The position numbers were made by a program, and so were the translations under genes. The notes beneath the pieces were generated by a model. The model saw nothing but the letters and a program-made list of their open reading frames with translations, was not told where the DNA came from and searched no databases. From the NCBI RefSeq assembly GCF_003149145.1, contig NZ_QGDQ01000018.1:1-64000 (forward strand): a DNA stretch of 64,000 nucleotides, given 5' to 3'. Source of the DNA: Quadrisphaera granulorum. Lineage in GTDB: Bacteria > Actinomycetota > Actinomycetes > Actinomycetales > Quadrisphaeraceae. This document shows, one piece after another, positions 60,133 to 64,000 of the stretch (the stretch's first letter is position 1; the number at the start of each line of letters is the position of its first letter).

Positions 60133-61007
60133 CCAGGGGCGCCGACGAGGCCGGTCGGGCGCCGTCGGGTCCACCCGCGCCGGCCGCGCCGCGCACCGAG
60201 GACGCGGCAGACCACGTAGATGGCGAAGGAGATCGTGGTGACGTACGGGCTGATCGGCACGGTGCCGCCGAGTGCCAGGAGGATCCCGCCGACCGCCGAG
60301 GCCATCGCGAACGTCACGGACAGCACCGGCACCCACAGCGGCGACGCCGACACGCGCGTGGCAGCGGCAGCCGGCGTGATGAGCAGCGACAGCACCAGCA
60401 GCGCGCCCACCACCTGCACCGCCATCGCCACCGACAGCCCGAGCACCACCATGAAGACGAGGGAGAGCCCCCGCACGGGCACGCCGCGTGCGGCCGCTCC
60501 GTCGGGGTCGACGCTGGCGAACAGCAGCGGCCGCCAGACCACGGCCAGCACCGCCAGAACCACGGCGGAGGTCACGAGCATGGTCGTCAGCCGGGGGTTG
60601 TCCACGGCCACCACCTGGCCCGTGAGCAGACCGAACTTGTTCGCCGAGCGTCCCGGGTAGAGCGCGAGGAACAGCACCCCCAGACCGAGCCCGAACGGCA
60701 TCAGTACACCGATGATGGAGTTCCGGTCGCGCGCCCGAACCCCGAGCACGCCGATGAGCACCGCCGCGATGAGCGAGCCCACCACCGACCCGAGCACCAC
60801 GTCCATCCCCACCAGGAGCGCGGCGGCCGCTCCCGCGAAGCTCAGCTCGGAGATGCCGTGGACGGCGAAGGCCATGTCGCGGGCGGCCACGAGCACACCG
60901 ACCAGGCCGCCGACCAGGCCCAGCGCCGCCGCCGCCCACAGGGAGTTGGTGACCAGCGGCAGCAGGCGGGAGTAGTCGTCGAAGTTGATGATCGCGTCCC
61001 AGCTCAC
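60129..61007 (-). CDS. znuB: Zinc ABC transporter permease
   Basis: A 292-residue membrane protein with about eight helices, of the ABC-3 metal permease family. Features include GHGIS-like VHGISELSFAGAAAA, NSIIGVLMPFGLGLGVLFLA and VGALLVLSLLITPAAAA. It forms the channel of the high-affinity zinc importer with the ATPase upstream. GTG 61007 overlaps znuC, and its end overlaps the methyltransferase gene. Confidence 0.9.
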   Translation of the reverse strand: MSWDAIINFDDYSRLLPLVTNSLWAAAALGLVGGLVGVLVAARDMAFAVHGISELSFAGAAAALLVGMDVVLGSVVGSLIAAVLIGVLGVRARDRNSIIGVLMPFGLGLGVLFLALYPGRSANKFGLLTGQVVAVDNPRLTTMLVTSAVVLAVLAVVWRPLLFASVDPDGAAARGVPVRGLSLVFMVVLGLSVAMAVQVVGALLVLSLLITPAAAATRVSASPLWVPVLSVTFAMASAVGGILLALGGTVPISPYVTTISFAIYVVCRVLGARRGRRGWTRRRPTGLVGAPG

Positions 61008-61867
61008 GCCGCGCCCTCCGCCTCGAGCAGACCGGCGGGGTGGCAGTCGTGGTCGAGGTGCGCACCCGTGGCAGCGATGAGCACGCGCCCGCCGTGGTGG
61101 AGCACCTCCACCCGCGTGCCGTACAGCTGCGACAGCGACTCCGTGGTGAGCACCTCCTCCGGCGTCCCGACGCGGTGGCCCGCGGGGGCCAGGTAGAGCA
61201 CCTTGTCGACGACGTCGAGCACGGGATTGATCTCGTGGGTCACGAAGAGCACGGCCGTGCCGGCGCGGCGCCGGGCGTCGATGACGCCGACCACCTCGCG
61301 CTGATGGGCGAGGTCGAGGGAGAGCAGCGGCTCGTCGCACAGCAGCAGCGCCGGGTCGGTGGCCACCGCCTGCGCGATCCGCACGCGCTGCTGCTCACCG
61401 CCCGAGAGCAGGCCCACCGGCACGTCGCCGTACGCGGAAGCGCCGACAGCGGCCAGCAGTTCGTCCACGCGGGTGCGCATGCGGCGGCTCGGCAGGGGCA
61501 CGCCCCAGCGGTGTCCGTCCAGGCCCTGGCGCACCAGGTCGCGGGCCCGCAGCGGGGTCATCGGGTCGATGAGCCGCTGCTGGGGCACATAGCCGATCTC
61601 GGGGGAGCCCGCTCGCGGCCGACGGCCGCGCACCTCGAGGCGACCACGCGTCAGGGGCTGCTGGCCGAGCACGGCCCGCACCAGGCTGGTCTTCCCCGAG
61701 CCGTTGGGGCCGAGGACGGCAACCAGCTCGCCGGGGTGGACGTCGAGGTCGAGGTCGGACCAGACCTCGTGGGTGCCGTAGCTCAGCGCCGCCCCGCGCA
61801 GGGAGAGCGCCGGAGTGCCTGCGGGGGCTGCGCTGTCAGCGTGGTCAGCGCTGTCGGCCGTGCTCAC
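61004..61867 (-). CDS. znuC: Zinc ABC transporter ATPase
   Basis: A 287-residue ATPase. Walker A is in AVLGPNGSGKTSLVRAV, the Q-loop in GYVPQQRLIDPMTP, the signature in LLSGGEQQRVRIAQAV, Walker B in LLLCDEPLLSLD and the switch His in FVTHEINPV. A His-containing C-terminal extension (GAHLDHDCHPAG) is usual for zinc systems. GTG 61867 is 4 bp after the znuA stop. Confidence 0.93.
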   Translation of the reverse strand: MSTADSADHADSAAPAGTPALSLRGAALSYGTHEVWSDLDLDVHPGELVAVLGPNGSGKTSLVRAVLGQQPLTRGRLEVRGRRPRAGSPEIGYVPQQRLIDPMTPLRARDLVRQGLDGHRWGVPLPSRRMRTRVDELLAAVGASAYGDVPVGLLSGGEQQRVRIAQAVATDPALLLCDEPLLSLDLAHQREVVGVIDARRRAGTAVLFVTHEINPVLDVVDKVLYLAPAGHRVGTPEEVLTTESLSQLYGTRVEVLHHGGRVLIAATGAHLDHDCHPAGLLEAEGAA

Positions 61868-61871
61868 CGCG

Positions 61872-62939
61872 TCATCCCTGGACGGCAGCGCGGATCGCCT
61901 CGGCGTTGGCGGTCATCCACTGCGTGTAGTCCTGCCCGTCGGGGAGCGTCTCGGTGACCGGCACGACGGCGGTGCCGGCGGCCTTCGCCGCCGAGAGCAC
62001 GGCCTCGGTCTCTGCTCCGGTGGTCTGCTCGTTGTACACCAGCGCCTTCACGGCGCCGCTGCTGAACAGCGCTTCGGTGTCGGCGAGGACGGCGGGGGAG
62101 ACGTCGGTGCCCTCCTCGACGGCCTCGGAGAACGCCTCCGGGGTCTTCACCTCCAGGCCCATGGCCGCGAGCATGTAGTCGGGTACGGGCTCGGTGATGG
62201 CCACGCCGGTGCCCGCCGAGCTGGCCTTCACCGAAGCTTCCACCTGCTGGACCGCGGCCAGGCCGTCGGTGAAGGTCTTGGCGTTGGCCGTGAAGGTGCT
62301 CGCCTGTGCAGGGTCGACCGTCGAGAGCTGCTGGGCCAGGGCCTGCGCGACCTTGCCGGCGGTGGCGAGGTCGTACCAGACGTGCTCGTTGAACTCCCCG
62401 TGGGCGTGGCCGTGATCGTCGGCGTGCTCGTCGGTGTGAGTCTCGGCGTGGTCGCCAGCGTGATCGTCGGCGGATGCGTCCTCGGCACCCTCCAGGCCGG
62501 AGACCTCGACGGCGTCGACCACGGGGGCCGTCGTGCCTGTGGCGGAGAGCAGCTGCGTCATGAAGGGGTCGTAGCCGCCGCCGTTCATGACCACGACCTG
62601 CGCGTCCTGCACGAGCAGCTGGTCGCGCGTGCTGGCTTCGAAGGAGTGGGGGTCTTGGCTCGGATCGTTGATGATCGACGTCACCTCGACGGCGTCACCG
62701 CCCACGGCCTGCGCGACGCTGCCCCAGACGTCGGTGGAGGCCACGACGGCGATCCTGTCGCCTCCGGTGGCCGGCGCCGTGCCGGCGCTGGACGGTGCGT
62801 CGGCAGGTGGCGTCGTCCCCCCGCACGCGCTGAGCAGCAGTGCGGCCGTGAGTCCGCCGACGACGGCGAGCGGCCGCACGGGGCGGTGCGTGCGGTGGAG
62901 CGTGACGTGGGGCACGGGATGGAACGCGGGGCGGTGCAC
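61872..62939 (-). CDS. znuA: Zinc-binding lipoprotein of the ABC importer
   Basis: A 355-residue substrate-binding protein (cluster A-I). It has a lipoprotein signal with the lipobox LLLSACGG (Cys near 39). Metal ligands fit DPHSFEAS, the His-rich loop DDHAGDHAETHTDEHADDHG typical of ZnuA, and the NEHVWYD His. The late segment LVYNEQTTGAETEAVL is also family-like. It captures Zn2+ outside the membrane. The start at 62939 (ATG) is 26 bp from the Zur operator. Confidence 0.93.
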   Translation of the reverse strand: MHRPAFHPVPHVTLHRTHRPVRPLAVVGGLTAALLLSACGGTTPPADAPSSAGTAPATGGDRIAVVASTDVWGSVAQAVGGDAVEVTSIINDPSQDPHSFEASTRDQLLVQDAQVVVMNGGGYDPFMTQLLSATGTTAPVVDAVEVSGLEGAEDASADDHAGDHAETHTDEHADDHGHAHGEFNEHVWYDLATAGKVAQALAQQLSTVDPAQASTFTANAKTFTDGLAAVQQVEASVKASSAGTGVAITEPVPDYMLAAMGLEVKTPEAFSEAVEEGTDVSPAVLADTEALFSSGAVKALVYNEQTTGAETEAVLSAAKAAGTAVVPVTETLPDGQDYTQWMTANAEAIRAAVQG

Positions 62940-62964
62940 GGGCCCTCCAGGGCAGGGTGGCTCA

Positions 62965-62995
62965 GGTGAGAGTCAGAGTGATAACTCTTCTCACC
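62965..62995. promoter_or_regulatory. Zur operator in the zur-znuA gap
   Basis: A nested dyad: outer arms GGTGAGA (62965-62971) and TCTCACC (62989-62995), inner arms AGAGT (62975-62979) and ACTCT (62984-62988) around GATA. The AT-rich core stands out in the high-GC background. The site lies just before znuA, where zinc-loaded Zur would repress. Confidence 0.65.
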
Positions 62996-63015
62996 TTAAG
63001 CCCGTGGCGGACCCT

Positions 63016-63441
63016 TCAGTGCGCGGCGGCGCAGACGGCGCAGGTGCCGAAGATCTCCACCACGTGGTCGACGTCGGTGAAACCGTGCGCAGCGGCGGTC
63101 TTCCGGGCCCACGCCTCGACGGCGCTGCCTTCGACTTCCTCGGCCTTCCCGCAGCGACGGCAGACCAGGTGGTGGTGGTGCCCCGTGCTGCAGCGCCGGT
63201 AGACGGCCTCGCCGTCCTCTCCCGTGCGCAGGACGTCGACCTCGCCGTCCTCGACGAGCGCCTGCAGCGCCCGGTAGACGGTGGCAAGCCCAATCGGGTT
63301 GCCCTGTTCGCGCAGGCGCGCGTACAGGTCCTGTGCGGAGGTGAAGCTCGGCTCGGAGTCGAGCATCGCGGCGACCGCCGCGCGCTGGCGTCCGGTGCGG
63401 CGCTGAGCAGGGCGGGTGCGCGGTGGAGCGGCCTCGGTCAT
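63016..63441 (-). CDS. zur: Zinc uptake regulator Zur (Fur family)
   Basis: A 141-residue Fur-type repressor. DNA-binding helices are in TSAQDLYARLREQGNPIGLA and TVYRALQALVEDGEV. Metal ligands are in CSTGHHHHLVCRRCG and the closing CAVCAAAH. Gene order zur-znuA-znuC-znuB on one strand defines it as Zur rather than iron Fur. ATG 63441. It has its own start 99 bp upstream of the operator-bearing gap, so zur and znuACB may have separate promoters. Confidence 0.92.
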   Translation of the reverse strand: MTEAAPPRTRPAQRRTGRQRAAVAAMLDSEPSFTSAQDLYARLREQGNPIGLATVYRALQALVEDGEVDVLRTGEDGEAVYRRCSTGHHHHLVCRRCGKAEEVEGSAVEAWARKTAAAHGFTDVDHVVEIFGTCAVCAAAH

Positions 63442-63546
63442 CGCCGTCCATCATCACACGCTGGCGGCTCGTCCCGAGATGCCGACGAGCTCCACCGGGC
63501 CTACCGTCGAAAGCGCCAGAACAGGTCTCTCACCAGGGCGGTCGTC

Positions 63547-63828
63547 ATGCTCGGAACCATCATCGGCCTCATCGTCATCGGTATCGTCGCCGGCTACATC
63601 GCCCGTCTCGTCGTCCCCGGCCGGTCCGGCCTGGGCATCGGCGGCACGCTGCTGCTGGGCGTCGCCGGGTCCTTCGTCGGCGGTTTCCTCGGATACTTCC
63701 TGCTGGGCCGCAACAGCAGCGGCGAGGGCTTCATCCAGCCCTCCAGCTGGATCGGCTCGATCATCGGCGCGATCATCGTGCTGGCGATCTACCAGGCCAC
63801 CCGCGGTCGCAGCCACAGCCGCGCCTGA
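63547..63828 (+). CDS. GlsB/YeaQ/YmgE-family small membrane protein
   Basis: A 93-residue protein of three hydrophobic segments rich in Gly: IIGLIVIGIVAGYIARLVVP, GIGGTLLLGVAGSFVGGFLG and IGSIIGAIIVLAIYQATRGR. This is the transglycosylase-associated/GlsB family, small stress-response membrane proteins of unclear function. ATG 63547 is used. Divergent from zur. Confidence 0.88.
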   Translation: MLGTIIGLIVIGIVAGYIARLVVPGRSGLGIGGTLLLGVAGSFVGGFLGYFLLGRNSSGEGFIQPSSWIGSIIGAIIVLAIYQATRGRSHSRA

Positions 63829-63895
63829 CCACTGCAGCACAGAGCCGCATCACCTTCGAGGCCCTCTGGGATCGTCGAGCCGAGCGCGACCCCTC

Positions 63896-63929
63896 ACCGC
63901 AGCCCCACCCGAACGGGTGGGGCTGCGGT
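63896..63929 (+). terminator. Strong hairpin after the GlsB-type gene
   Basis: A perfect 16-bp stem (63896-63911 with 63914-63929) with a minimal loop, 68 bp after the stop. From 63930 to the end no gene is complete; TAGCGT at 63987-63992 may be a -10 of a gene starting at or beyond the edge. Confidence 0.75.
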
Positions 63930-64000
63930 CGTCTACGGGCCCTGCGATCACATCCGCGCCACCATGTGCCCCGGCGTGCCGATGGATAGCGTGTCGGTGG

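Noticed and set aside
1-64000. CRISPR array, rRNA operon or intact insertion sequence
   Set aside because: No regularly spaced repeats with unique spacers, no rRNA-like conserved sequence and no transposase were seen.

Overview
The window is high-GC DNA with frequent GTG/TTG starts, overlapping GTGA/ATGA gene junctions, ANTAR regulators, a FurA-KatG pair and a DUF2231 protein. This fits an actinomycete. Chemotaxis and FliA-type promoter elements suggest a motile one, possibly Kineosporiales, but the genus is a guess.

Positions 1 to about 33,034 look like part of an integrative mobilisable or conjugative element. They end in a 3' fragment of a tRNA-Arg(ACG) gene (32,991-33,034) followed by a strong terminator, which is what an attachment site looks like on the side opposite the intact tRNA. 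From left to right: (a) a beta-ketoadipate remnant, with a 5'-truncated intradiol dioxygenase, a decayed AraC regulator, a LysR regulator and pcaFIJ (19-4,636); (b) a module bounded by a short repeat, with LysR, a YeiH-type exporter, UspA and a two-gene fluoride channel (4,686-8,745); (c) a reactive-sulfur operon, with a persulfide dioxygenase-rhodanese fusion, two rhodaneses, a GntR/HutC regulator and a TauE/SafE exporter (8,850-13,213); (d) a GH26-like secreted hydrolase and hypothetical genes (13,637-17,067); (e) a type IV secretion operon from a P-loop protein to the VirB4-like and VirD4-like ATPases (17,168-26,103); (f) a lower-GC three-gene cassette that matches a three-component ABC (ABC-3C) conflict system (26,368-29,973); (g) a minus-strand relaxase, MobC, a MOB-P-like oriT and a Rep-like gene that carries iteron-like DNA repeats (30,042-32,777). 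No integrase is present. It is expected beyond the left edge beside the intact tRNA.

From 33,058 on, the DNA looks chromosomal: small membrane and hypothetical genes, furA-katG, a signalling stretch (GAF-ANTAR, STAS, PAS-GGDEF-EAL, HDOD), ppc, an Lrp/ald pair, a chemoreceptor, a LOV-phosphatase, tandem paralogous membrane proteins, a two-component system beside its probable secreted target, a second GAF-ANTAR gene, two CNNM/CBS proteins, a PrmC-like methyltransferase and a zur-znuACB zinc operon, ending with a GlsB/YeaQ-type membrane protein.

The most interesting items are the ABC-3C cassette, the iteron-like repeats read in two reading frames inside the Rep-like gene, the recognisable oriT, and the tRNA-Arg attachment site, which makes the left half one mobile unit.
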